Positions 26,831 to 35,212 of a DNA stretch of 63,104 nucleotides are shown here, one piece after another. Source of the DNA: Hellea sp. (GTDB lineage: Bacteria > Pseudomonadota > Alphaproteobacteria > Caulobacterales > Maricaulaceae). Positions within the stretch are counted from its first letter, which is position 1; each line of letters starts with the position of its first letter. The notes under the pieces were generated by a model that was given only the letters and a program-made list of their open reading frames with translations, was not told the DNA's origin and searched no databases. The DNA lies in the NCBI GenBank assembly GCA_020628425.1, contig JAHDEZ010000012.1, positions 1-63,104 of the forward strand. Reading direction: 5' to 3'. Made by a program: the position numbers and the translations under genes.

Positions 26831-28722
26831 AGACAAGCAATATGAACTGGGACTACCTTGTTAAAAACGGAACCTGTTTTGATGGATCCGGCGGAGCCCC
26901 CAGACAGATTGACGTGGCCATTAAGAACGGCCGTGTTGTTGAAATGGGCCCAGACCTGTCGGAAGACAAAGCTAATGAGATCATCAACGCGCAAGGCCAA
27001 TGGGTCATGCCGGGTCTGGTAGATGTTCACACCCATTATGATCTTGAACTAGAGGTCTCGCCAGGCCTGCCCGAAAGTGTCCGTCATGGGACAACCACGG
27101 TTGTCATGTCCAATTGCTCTCTAGGGCTCGCCTTTGGTGCGCAAAGGGAAAACGGGGATGACCCTATTATCTCTTGTTTTGCCAGGGTGGAAAACATGCC
27201 TAAACATGTCCTCAAGACGTGTGCCGATAAAGTCTATTGGAATGATTCACAAGAATATTTGCAACATTTGGAAACGCGGCCTAAGGGGCCGAATGTTGTC
27301 CCGATGATCCCTCACTCCATGCTGCGTATCGAGGTCATGGGTCTGACGGATAGTGTCTCTCGCCATCCCACACAGGATGAGCTGGATGAGATGAAGCGCC
27401 TTTTAAAAAAGGGCATGGATGAAGGATATGCCGGATTTTCCACGGACGCCCTGCCCTTTCATTTTCTCGCCAATGACCCCAATCGTCGCAAACAAATCCC
27501 CACACAATTTGCCAAATATGGCGAACTGAAAGCGTTGACAAATATTGTTCGCGATTATGAGCGGGTCTGGCAAGGCACTCCTCCTAAAGACAGTAAAATC
27601 GGCACCTTAAAAACCTTCATGCTGACCAGCGGCCGCATTCACGGCAAGCCGTTAAAGTCGACAGTTGTGGCCGCGTTGGATGTTTATGCCAATAAAAGCC
27701 TGGTAAAACTGGCGAAAACTCTGGCCAAGGTATTGAACTCCAGATTCATGAAAGGGGATTTTCACCTTCAGGCTCTGGCGGCACCGTTTAAAATCTGGTC
27801 AGACGGGCTTTATTCGCCTCTATCCGAAGAGATAGACGAAATGCGCGAGATTATTGAGCTGGATATGGAAGACAAACAGGCCCGCCTGGCGCTCCTCAAT
27901 GATCCGGACTTTGTGGCGCGCTTCAAGAAAATGTGGATGAAAGGCAAAACCGGTTTCGGTCCTGCCCGATTAAAGCGTAAATTACGCCGCGAAGATTACG
28001 CTCTGCGCCGGGACCTGGTCGAAATGGATATTGAGAGCTGCCCCATTAAAGCGTGGGAAGGCCAAACATTCGCTCAAATTTTTGAAAAACTGAAAACCGG
28101 TCAGCTTGCCGATATGAGCGGACCTCGTTTTGCCGATTTCAAAGAAAGTTTCAACGATGTCGCCGATGAAGCCGACTTTGTCATCGCCATGCTGAAGGCT
28201 TTTGATAATGATATCGTCTGGAGTACCGTTTCTGCTAATCGCGACCCGGTTATGACCAAGAAACTTTTGATGGATCCAATCCTTTTACCTGGCTTTAACG
28301 ACTCTGGTGCCCACCTGACCAATATGGCCTTTTACGACTGTAACCTCAGAGCTTTGAAGATTGCGTCCGAGGACGGCAATGCGGGTGTGGCCTATATGGT
28401 GCGGCGCTTGACTAAAGATGTGTCCGAGCTGTTCGGGCTCGACGTGGGACGGCTGGAGGTAGGCGCCCCCGCAGATCTCATCGTCATCAATCCTGAAAAT
28501 CTCAAATCCTATGACGGCGAAGCTAATGTTCAGCGCATTATGCGTAAAGAGTTCGAACACGAACAATTAGTCAACCGCTCTGACGGTGTGGTCTCTCATG
28601 TTATGATCAACGGTCATCACGCCTGGACAGGAGGAGATTATGTCGACGGTTACGGAGAAAAACCTATGGGTCGGCTCCTGCGGCCTGCAAATGACCGCTC
28701 TGTTCCATTAGCTGCAGAGTAA
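26827..28722 (+). CDS. Amidohydrolase, N-acyl-D-amino-acid deacylase-like
   Basis: 631 aa. MPGLVDVHTHYDLELEV (residues about 59-75) is the metal-binding HxH of the D-aminoacylase branch of the amidohydrolase superfamily, with HGTTTVVMSNCSLG next; the conserved Cys there bridges the zinc site in D-aminoacylases. NDSGAHLTNMA near 495 holds the catalytic Asp region, and the C-terminal beta-sandwich returns with LEVGAPADLIVINPENL. It is longer than classical D-aminoacylase (about 480 aa) through an insert around 230-350. The substrate is probably an N-acyl or cyclic amide. It is translationally coupled to the TetR gene and overlaps the convergent arginase-family gene by 15 bp. Confidence 0.88.
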   Translation: MKTSNMNWDYLVKNGTCFDGSGGAPRQIDVAIKNGRVVEMGPDLSEDKANEIINAQGQWVMPGLVDVHTHYDLELEVSPGLPESVRHGTTTVVMSNCSLGLAFGAQRENGDDPIISCFARVENMPKHVLKTCADKVYWNDSQEYLQHLETRPKGPNVVPMIPHSMLRIEVMGLTDSVSRHPTQDELDEMKRLLKKGMDEGYAGFSTDALPFHFLANDPNRRKQIPTQFAKYGELKALTNIVRDYERVWQGTPPKDSKIGTLKTFMLTSGRIHGKPLKSTVVAALDVYANKSLVKLAKTLAKVLNSRFMKGDFHLQALAAPFKIWSDGLYSPLSEEIDEMREIIELDMEDKQARLALLNDPDFVARFKKMWMKGKTGFGPARLKRKLRREDYALRRDLVEMDIESCPIKAWEGQTFAQIFEKLKTGQLADMSGPRFADFKESFNDVADEADFVIAMLKAFDNDIVWSTVSANRDPVMTKKLLMDPILLPGFNDSGAHLTNMAFYDCNLRALKIASEDGNAGVAYMVRRLTKDVSELFGLDVGRLEVGAPADLIVINPENLKSYDGEANVQRIMRKEFEHEQLVNRSDGVVSHVMINGHHAWTGGDYVDGYGEKPMGRLLRPANDRSVPLAAE

Positions 28723-29679
28723 TATTTTGCGCGCCAAGATGGCGGCCGTTTTTGCACTCATACCGCTGGCATCATAAAGAGGTGCGAGCTCAACGAGATC
28801 CGCCACAGGAACAGGTTTATTTTGCTGCGCAGATATTGAAAACGTTAGATCCACCAAACGCTCAATGTTCTGTAGCGATACTCCCCGCGCCGCCGGCGCG
28901 CTTACTCCTGGCATTTGGTAATGCGGCAGAACATCTAAGTCGATGGTCAGATAAACCAGATCATTGCGGGCGATAATTTTTGATATCGCCTGATCCGCCG
29001 CGCCAGGGTCATTTTGCAAATCCGTGTCTGAAACAATATCCACATTCCATTCATGTGCACGTTGAAACAGGGCTGGCGTATTGCTTTCCGTCGCGGCTCC
29101 GATGCAGAGATAATCAAAGCGCAATGGATCCAGTTCCCGCATTTGAAAAAACGGGGTCCCCGAAGACGGGCCTGCCTTGCCCAGAGCCCTGAGATCCAAA
29201 TGAGCGTCCAGATTTATGATAGCTATCTTTTTTCCCGGGTAATGAAGCTTCAGACCTGAAAAACTCCCAAAAGCCGTCTCATGCCCGCCGCCCAGCACAA
29301 CAATTCTTTTATAATTCCTGAGCTCTTTATCCAAGGTTATCGACAAGTGAGTTTGACCGGCTTCCAGCGCATTATCAAAAACGGCGATATCACCCAAATC
29401 CGTAACTGGGGCCATTCGAGGCGGTACGGCGAGGTTACAAAGTGCCCGGCGAATGGCTTCCGGGCCCTGAAAAGCGCCGCCGCGGCCTTTATTACGGATA
29501 ACCCCAGCTTCGCAGGCAAAGCCCAATAAGGCGCGTGTTCCGCCCTTAGCAATCGCGTGATGGAAGCGGGTTGCCAGCTTACCGTCTTCTGGATCCTCGC
29601 GACCGGCCCACACAAAATCATGTGAGTGTAAAATACTCATGAGTTTCGCTCTAACAGGATCATTGGCAAGTTCAATCAT
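28708..29679 (-). CDS. Arginase-family hydrolase, formimidoylglutamase-like
   Basis: 323 aa. The binuclear manganese site is visible: GGGHETAFGS (His), NLDAHLDLR (DxHxD near residue 155), and TIDLDVLPHYQMPGVSAPAARG (DxD near 245). SSGTPFFQM after the DAHLD motif is characteristic of HutG formimidoylglutamases rather than arginases or agmatinases. No other hut gene is adjacent, so histidine degradation cannot be confirmed from context. It would act in the cytosol. Confidence 0.82.
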   Translation of the reverse strand: MIELANDPVRAKLMSILHSHDFVWAGREDPEDGKLATRFHHAIAKGGTRALLGFACEAGVIRNKGRGGAFQGPEAIRRALCNLAVPPRMAPVTDLGDIAVFDNALEAGQTHLSITLDKELRNYKRIVVLGGGHETAFGSFSGLKLHYPGKKIAIINLDAHLDLRALGKAGPSSGTPFFQMRELDPLRFDYLCIGAATESNTPALFQRAHEWNVDIVSDTDLQNDPGAADQAISKIIARNDLVYLTIDLDVLPHYQMPGVSAPAARGVSLQNIERLVDLTFSISAQQNKPVPVADLVELAPLYDASGMSAKTAAILARKILLCS

Positions 29680-29698
29680 TTCTGATTAGGAAGACTGT

Positions 29699-30208
29699 GT
29701 GTTCCGACGTTCCTATATCGAAAAATTTGAAGACGGGACCCAGGTCTTATTTGGGCCGGGCAAGTTCGATGACTGGTGCGTCTATCAAACTCAAATCGAT
29801 GGCACTCAAGTTGCCCCAAGAGATGAAGATTATTTTGGGTTTTTTCAAGATCTCGCCCGTCAGACATCCCGACAAAAAGTCTATCATGACTTTATGTCCA
29901 TTTATGAGGGAACGAGTACAAAAGTCTCCAGGACAACTCTGGCCCTGATCAAGCGCCTTTCCGGAGATTACCCGCTTGATATTAGGCTGGAAGCGCATAA
30001 AAATTTTGTCGTTATTTACGCCGGCATGATTGCTGAAGAAAACAAGGATAGAGCCGTCTTGAAAAAAAAGATAAAACGCATTGGATTTTATCAAGCCATC
30101 GTTTTGAACTGGCCTGTAGACAAGGCCGCCAATTTTTCCAAGGGGCGAAAGGCGACGGAATTGCTGGACTATTTCAACGCTCTCGAATCGGGTAACAGGC
30201 CCGCATGA
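29699..30208 (+). CDS. Unknown protein translationally coupled to a Dam-type methylase
   Basis: 169 aa from a GTG at 29699 with AGGA about 8 bp upstream. Not recognised. It opens with a DGTQVLFGPGKFDDWCVY segment, continues with mixed charged helices (LARQTSRQKVYHDFMSIYEG), and has a strand-rich middle (YPLDIRLEAHKNFVVIYAGMIAEE) and a basic C-terminal helix. There is no signal or TM segment and no clear PD-(D/E)xK or HNH motif. The stop overlaps the methylase start as ATGA, so the two proteins are made in step. A restriction, specificity or modulator role is inference from position. Confidence 0.65.
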   Translation: MFRRSYIEKFEDGTQVLFGPGKFDDWCVYQTQIDGTQVAPRDEDYFGFFQDLARQTSRQKVYHDFMSIYEGTSTKVSRTTLALIKRLSGDYPLDIRLEAHKNFVVIYAGMIAEENKDRAVLKKKIKRIGFYQAIVLNWPVDKAANFSKGRKATELLDYFNALESGNRPA

Positions 30209-31086
30209 AACAGCTAAAGCCATTTCTGAAATGGGCGGGTGGCAAGCGTCAACTTCTTCCGGAGATTCGAGCGCGCCTCCCGAAAGTCGCCTATGACGTC
30301 TATGTGGAGCCTTTTGTTGGTGGTGGCGCCGTGTTTATTGACCGGTTGTCGGATGATCACTTTAAAGCTGACACCATCATCAATGACGTCAATTCAGATC
30401 TCGTAGCCTGTTATGAAGCCATAAAATCTGCGGCTGAGGATCTGATAGAAAAACTAACGAATTTGCAATGTCGTTATGATTCAGCCGCGTCAAAATCTGA
30501 AGCTGACAAGCAGGCTTTTTACTATGCCATTAGAGATCAATTTAATCAGCGCAATCTAGACCCTGTCACACAGTCTGCTCTTTTAATCTGTTTGAACCGG
30601 ACCGGGTTTAACGGACTTTATAGGGTCAATAAAAGCGGAGGTTTTAATGTCCCTATTGGGCGGTACAAAAACCCCCGAATTTGCAATGCTGAAAACATCA
30701 GACATCTTTCCAGAGCATTCCAGAAAACGATAATACTCAACGGTGATTTTCAATCCACATTGGGCCATGTTAGGGGGCGGGGCTTATTCTATTTTGATCC
30801 GCCATACAAACCCCTGAGCACATCGTCGAGTTTTAATGCCTATGCCAAATCAAGTTTTAATGATGCAGCGCAAATCCGTCTGGCCGATTTTTGCCGTGAA
30901 CTGGATGCGGCAGGACACTTATGGCTTTTGAGTAATTCCGACGTCAGGACTGGCAACGATCCATCAGAGTTTTTTGATGATCTTTATGCCGGGTTTAACA
31001 TTCAGAGAGTCCTCGCGGACAGGATGATTAACTCTGATAAGACCAAACGCGGTGCCATTACGGAATTGCTGATTTCCAATTTCTAA
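30205..31086 (+). CDS. D12-class N6-adenine DNA methyltransferase (Dam/M.DpnII-like)
   Basis: 293 aa. The order of motifs is that of alpha-class (D12) m6A methylases, which mostly modify GATC: FLKWAGGKRQLLPEI (motif X, SAM) at residue 7, YVEPFVGGGAVF (motif I) near 36, a target-recognition block with CLNRTGFNGLYRVNKSGGFNVPIGRY near 128, and catalytic FDPPY near 197. All are intact. Alphaproteobacteria normally use CcrM (GANTC), so a Dam-type enzyme is accessory. The coupled upstream gene, rather than a recognisable endonuclease, is its only partner here. Sequence specificity is inferred, not shown. Confidence 0.93.
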   Translation: MKQLKPFLKWAGGKRQLLPEIRARLPKVAYDVYVEPFVGGGAVFIDRLSDDHFKADTIINDVNSDLVACYEAIKSAAEDLIEKLTNLQCRYDSAASKSEADKQAFYYAIRDQFNQRNLDPVTQSALLICLNRTGFNGLYRVNKSGGFNVPIGRYKNPRICNAENIRHLSRAFQKTIILNGDFQSTLGHVRGRGLFYFDPPYKPLSTSSSFNAYAKSSFNDAAQIRLADFCRELDAAGHLWLLSNSDVRTGNDPSEFFDDLYAGFNIQRVLADRMINSDKTKRGAITELLISNF

Positions 31087-31383
31087 TTTTTATGACCTAT
31101 TTCTAAGCATTGGAATAAATTAAAATATTAGCGCCTATCAGTGAGAAAAACAGCGCATATTTAATCACTCGTTTGACAGGTATTGGCGGAAAACGCATGA
31201 TTTAAATCCCAACTTCAGGCCCCAGCAATCATTAGTTAACCATATTTATCTGTACGGAATCTGAATAAGCTGTCACGGAAAACACTCATCAACTGAGATT
31301 TTAATATCATTATATCTTGTCACGAGAATATTATTTCCCAAATTCTCCTTTGGTGATAAAAACGCTCTCAAAGGAGTACAAAC
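31087..31383. other. AT-rich intergenic region, no gene seen
   Basis: About 297 bp between the methylase and thioredoxin-like genes. No ORF, tRNA or clear terminator. It is noticeably AT-rich. A strong Shine-Dalgarno (AAAGGAG, 31371-31377) for the next gene lies at its right end. Confidence 0.6.
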
Positions 31384-31836
31384 ATGAAAAATATTATGCT
31401 CGCCGTAGTGGCGACGGGTCTAATTCTCGGTAGTGGGTGCAGTTCGGAAAACTCTGAATCATCTACAAAATCAAACGCCGAACAGGTTATACCCGTGAGC
31501 GACGCCAATCTGGCTGCCGTTTTGATTTATGCAGACTGGTGCGGAAACTGTAAAATTCTTGACCCGAAAATCGAGAAAGTCAGAAATTCCCATAACTTTC
31601 TTGATACAGCTTTTATCACCTTAGACTTTACCGCTAAAGACAAGACGGCATTCATGGCCGATGCAAAAACAGCCGGGGTCGCTATGGCTGTTAAAGAGCA
31701 TTTCAATGGGAAAATCAAAACCGGCCAGATGTTATTGATTGACGTTGATAAAAAGAAAGTCATCGGAGTCATTAACAAAGACATGAACGAGCCCGCAATT
31801 GCCGAGGCGATCGAAAGAGCCGCTTCTGAAGCATAA
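31384..31836 (+). CDS. Thioredoxin-fold lipoprotein
   Basis: 150 aa. The lipoprotein signal ends GSGC (Cys 19), then a Ser/Glu linker and a thioredoxin-like domain with the redox motif WCGNCK near residue 56 (canonical thioredoxin is WCGPC). TGQMLLIDVDKKKVIGVINKDM stands where the cis-Pro loop should be, but no obvious cis-Pro is seen, so its redox partner specificity is unusual. It is anchored in the envelope and probably acts on periplasmic thiols. It is followed one base later by the DUF1330 gene. Confidence 0.8.
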   Translation: MKNIMLAVVATGLILGSGCSSENSESSTKSNAEQVIPVSDANLAAVLIYADWCGNCKILDPKIEKVRNSHNFLDTAFITLDFTAKDKTAFMADAKTAGVAMAVKEHFNGKIKTGQMLLIDVDKKKVIGVINKDMNEPAIAEAIERAASEA

Positions 31837-31837
31837 T

Positions 31838-32155
31838 ATGTCAGATTTACCCGTTTATATCATTGCGAATTTATCAGACATTCACGACCCTCAAACTTAC
31901 CGAAACTACGAAAAAGGCTTTTTCCCTATTTTAAAAAAACACGGTGGAGAATTTGTGACCTTTGATGACAGCTCGCATACGTTTGAAGGAGATCAACCGG
32001 TTGAAGGCCGCATAATCCTGTTCAAGTTTCCCAGCGAAGACGCGGCCCGGAATTGGTATGATGACCCGGAATATCAAGCCATATCCGAGCACCGGCGCGC
32101 CGGAGTCACTACGCGGTTTTTGACAATGGTTCATAGCCTGCCGCCTCGAAAATAG
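31838..32155 (+). CDS. DUF1330-domain protein
   Basis: 105 aa from the ATG at 31838. It matches DUF1330, a dimeric alpha/beta-barrel (ferredoxin-like) family: VYIIANLSDIHDPQTYRNY, GRIILFKFPSEDAARNWYDDPEYQAISEHR. The latter holds the family's WY-x-S/DPEY-x-x-x-x-x-x-R signature. No reaction is established. It starts immediately after the thioredoxin-like lipoprotein stop, so the two are cotranscribed. Confidence 0.88.
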   Translation: MSDLPVYIIANLSDIHDPQTYRNYEKGFFPILKKHGGEFVTFDDSSHTFEGDQPVEGRIILFKFPSEDAARNWYDDPEYQAISEHRRAGVTTRFLTMVHSLPPRK

Positions 32156-32220
32156 ACTGCGGTTATTTTTAGAAATGGCCTGAAGATTGCATCACCTCTC
32201 GCTCTGTATTGGGAGGCGAT

Positions 32221-32589
32221 ATGCCATTTTGGAGTCAAAAAAATCGCGACAAAAATCTCTCACAAGAGATCGTAAAGCAGCAGCGCGACACGCGCGGCGC
32301 GCGACTTAATCAGGTCTATGTGTCCGACAGGGTCGCTTGCGTGATTGCCATATTGCAGGACCAACCAGAGTGGGATTACGCCATAAGCAAATCAGCTGCG
32401 CGGGAGGCGGCCATATATGCGGCGAACTATTCCGGTTTTATTCAGCCCCACGACGCCGAAGAGACGGCCATTTTCGAGTATCTCACAGAACACTATGCCG
32501 GGCGAAAAATCGCTATGTTTGCCTGGGGGTTATATGCGGACCAGTTGCGGACCGAAGAGAACGTGCTGTTATTGGTCGATGAAATCTAA
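32221..32589 (+). CDS. Hypothetical protein
   Basis: 122 aa starting at the ATG at 32221 with GGGAGG 4 bp upstream; an in-frame TTG four codons earlier is inside the SD. Not recognised. The basic N-terminus (MPFWSQKNRDKN) is followed by alternating helices rich in Ala and Tyr; no membrane segment or cofactor motif. The last codons lie 47 bp before trkH, so it may share that transcript. Confidence 0.55.
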   Translation: MPFWSQKNRDKNLSQEIVKQQRDTRGARLNQVYVSDRVACVIAILQDQPEWDYAISKSAAREAAIYAANYSGFIQPHDAEETAIFEYLTEHYAGRKIAMFAWGLYADQLRTEENVLLLVDEI

Positions 32590-32636
32590 ACTATTTATCC
32601 CCTTCCCTTAAACCGGACCCCATTGTAAGCGGGCTT

Positions 32637-34082
32637 ATGGATTTACGTCCCGTATTTTTCATTATCGGTCTGATGTTGACCGGACTTGGGATCTTTATGT
32701 TTGTTCCCATGCTGGTAGATCTGGGCATGGAAGGCCGAAGCTGGGGTGCCTTTGCCATGTCGGGCATTTTTACAACCTTGGTTGGCGGCGTGCTAGCATT
32801 GGCAACCTATTCCAAGAACATGCGATTGGGATCACGCGGCGCCTTTATTTTAACGGCTCTATCCTGGGTGCTGCTTAGCCTTTTTTCCGCTGTGCCCTTC
32901 ATGATGGACCCGGCCAAAATGAGCTTGACCGATGCAATATTTGAAGCGACATCAGGCATAACGACGACGGGCGCCACTGTCATGACGGGACTCGATGATA
33001 AACCACAGGGGATTCTCATCTGGCGGGCCATTCTGCAGTGGATTGGCGGGATCGGGATTATCGCCACAGCCATGGCCATCCTGCCCATGCTGCAGGTGGG
33101 CGGGATGCAGCTCTTTAAGGATGAGAGCACAGATATCAGCGACAAAATCTTTGTGCGGCCAACACGGGTCGCTTTTATGATCGTTGCCACCTACCTAGGC
33201 CTGACTTTGATGTGCGCCATGGGTTATGTTTTAACGGGCATGAATAGTTTTAACGCCGCCGCACACGCCATGACCACTGTGGCGACAGGCGGATACTCCA
33301 CCTCAGATCTGTCCATGGCCGGATTTACCAATGAGGGCGCAGATATTGTCTGCATGGTATTTATGCTGGCAGGTGCCATGCCCTTTGGACTCTATTTGTT
33401 GTTCGCGACGGGACACTTCAAAATAGGCTTGAGAGATCCGCAAGTGCCGACCTTTTTACTGGTTATGGGTGGATTGATTTTAATTGTGGCCAGCTGGCTA
33501 TGGGCAACCTCTGATATGGACCAGTTGCAGGCTCTGCGTTTGTCGGCCTTTAATACCATCTCTATTGTGACGGGCACAGGCTACGCTAGCGCCGACTATA
33601 ATAGCTGGGGATCTTTTGCTATTGCCGCATTCTTCGTGTTCATGTTTATCGGCGGCTGTGCAGGATCAACGGCCTGCTCCATTAAAATCTTCCGGTATCA
33701 AGTCGCTTTGGCCGCGCTTAGAGCCTATCTAAAACAAATGCCACGCCCCAATATGGTCGTGCCCATGCGCTATGGCGGTAAGCCCTTATCGGAAACGGTT
33801 GTGCACTCTGTTATGAGTTATTTCTTTCTTTTCTTTATGACTTTTGCGCTGACCGCGATCATTCTGTCGGTTTTAGGCTTGGATGCCATGACGGCCTGGT
33901 CAGGGGCCGGGAGTGCGGTGGCCAATGTAGGGCCAGGGCTGGGCGAAATTATCGGGCCGACAGGCACTTATCAGCCCTTATCCAGCTCCGCGAAATGGGT
34001 GCTACTGACGGCCATGTTGATCGGGCGATTGGAAATTATTACAGCCCTAGTCGTCATGACGCCAGCCTTCTGGCGGTCATAA
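32637..34082 (+). CDS. trkH: TrkH-family potassium uptake protein
   Basis: 481 aa, membrane subunit of the Trk/Ktr potassium system. The four pore loops are visible with selectivity Gly residues: SGITTTGATV near residue 105, TTVATGGYST near 214, NTISIVTGTGYAS near 300 and GSAVANVGPGLG near 425. GGCAGSTACSIKIFR near 340 is typical of TrkH. It needs the cytosolic regulator TrkA, which is not in the window. The gene ends 3 bp before the convergent membrane-protein gene. Confidence 0.93.
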   Translation: MDLRPVFFIIGLMLTGLGIFMFVPMLVDLGMEGRSWGAFAMSGIFTTLVGGVLALATYSKNMRLGSRGAFILTALSWVLLSLFSAVPFMMDPAKMSLTDAIFEATSGITTTGATVMTGLDDKPQGILIWRAILQWIGGIGIIATAMAILPMLQVGGMQLFKDESTDISDKIFVRPTRVAFMIVATYLGLTLMCAMGYVLTGMNSFNAAAHAMTTVATGGYSTSDLSMAGFTNEGADIVCMVFMLAGAMPFGLYLLFATGHFKIGLRDPQVPTFLLVMGGLILIVASWLWATSDMDQLQALRLSAFNTISIVTGTGYASADYNSWGSFAIAAFFVFMFIGGCAGSTACSIKIFRYQVALAALRAYLKQMPRPNMVVPMRYGGKPLSETVVHSVMSYFFLFFMTFALTAIILSVLGLDAMTAWSGAGSAVANVGPGLGEIIGPTGTYQPLSSSAKWVLLTAMLIGRLEIITALVVMTPAFWRS

Positions 34083-34085
34083 AAT

Positions 34086-35102
34086 TTACGCGGCAGGCGG
34101 AAAAATTTTCATATTCGGCAGGACTTTTAGAAGACCCCGTCGGGCTGGATGCCAGCCTGCTCCCAGGAACACAACGGCCGCGCCAAGAATAATCAAGGTC
34201 AATGCGACGGCCATACCTATCGACATTCCCTCGGTTTGGCTTACAAAATATCCAATGGCTAAACCCGCATAACCCAAAGATGACACCAAAAGAGCTCGAC
34301 GGTTAATCGCGAGCCCAAATACACTGACAATAGTTACAATCGCCAACACCAGTAGCGCTGTCGTATTATTGATATTTAAGGCGCGGCCCGCCAACATCAA
34401 AACGAGGCCATGAATGATCAATGGTGCCGAAACTAAATGAAGCCAGAAAGCATTATCCGCCCAACGTGTAACACGTTCGGGATCTCTGAGGTCATATTTC
34501 AGCGCAACAAACAAAATCGCAGCGCCCGATATAAGAAATAGGAGTCCCCATATAAATAGACTTGGATCCAGGAAAGTCCCAACTATAGAGAAGAACAGGT
34601 AAACAACTGATATCGCTATTAGCGCCATGCAAAATGGGAGCTTTATACGGATGTAAAAGACGACCATTGCAGCTAAGCCTATAATGGCCGCCAATATATT
34701 CCCGCTTGTTGTTATTCTGCCGTCACCCATCATCATAGCTATTCCGATATTTACAAATATCAAAAATCCAATAGCTGTCACCAGAGTCGGCAGGTGTTGA
34801 CGCTTAACGCGACCAAAATATTCGGCCAGTGCGAACATGATTGCCGCAGCGACAAGAAATCCAATCCCGCCCATAAACCCTGCAAATATAGATAGACCTA
34901 TAACCAAAAGCGCCATCCCCATGGCAATAAAGATATCAGAAAAACCGCGCACAAAGCGCATTTCATCTTCATTGCCTATAACGGCGCTTTCTTCTCCGAG
35001 CGCCGTCGCCCCTGCCTTTAATAGCATGGCATTGGCTTGCTCCTGAGTAATGATACCAGCCGAAAGGGCTGAACGAATTTGTGCGGGGGTCATGTCAGTC
35101 AT
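34086..35102 (-). CDS. Hypothetical multi-pass membrane protein (DUF2157-like start)
   Basis: 338 aa. The N-terminus reads like a short cytosolic helical hairpin (MTPAQIRSALSAGIITQEQANAML, as in DUF2157 and SHOCT-like proteins), followed by about ten hydrophobic helices. No catalytic motif is visible. It is transcribed convergently with trkH and separated from amt1 by that gene's terminator. Function unknown. Confidence 0.6.
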   Translation of the reverse strand: MTDMTPAQIRSALSAGIITQEQANAMLLKAGATALGEESAVIGNEDEMRFVRGFSDIFIAMGMALLVIGLSIFAGFMGGIGFLVAAAIMFALAEYFGRVKRQHLPTLVTAIGFLIFVNIGIAMMMGDGRITTSGNILAAIIGLAAMVVFYIRIKLPFCMALIAISVVYLFFSIVGTFLDPSLFIWGLLFLISGAAILFVALKYDLRDPERVTRWADNAFWLHLVSAPLIIHGLVLMLAGRALNINNTTALLVLAIVTIVSVFGLAINRRALLVSSLGYAGLAIGYFVSQTEGMSIGMAVALTLIILGAAVVFLGAGWHPARRGLLKVLPNMKIFPPAA

Positions 35103-35143
35103 GAGTCTAAACTTAACCGCGCTCTTTTTGGCGTCAACCCAAT

Positions 35144-35185
35144 AAAAAACCGGACCCCCCCCAGGAAAGACTGGGAAGGGTCCGG
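35144..35185 (-). terminator. Rho-independent terminator of amt1
   Basis: Read on the minus strand: CCGGACCC...CCAG, a 5-base loop, CCTGG...GGGTCCGG, then TTTTTTATT. A very strong hairpin, 28 bp past the amt1 stop. Confidence 0.93.
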
Positions 35186-35212
35186 CTAAACCAATAGGGG
35201 GAGAGGTTTGGT

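Noticed and set aside
29699..31086. Classical type II restriction-modification system
   Set aside because: The methylase is clear but the partner shows no PD-(D/E)xK, HNH or GIY-YIG motif, and GATC sites are not obviously avoided in the window; kept only as a possible new type.
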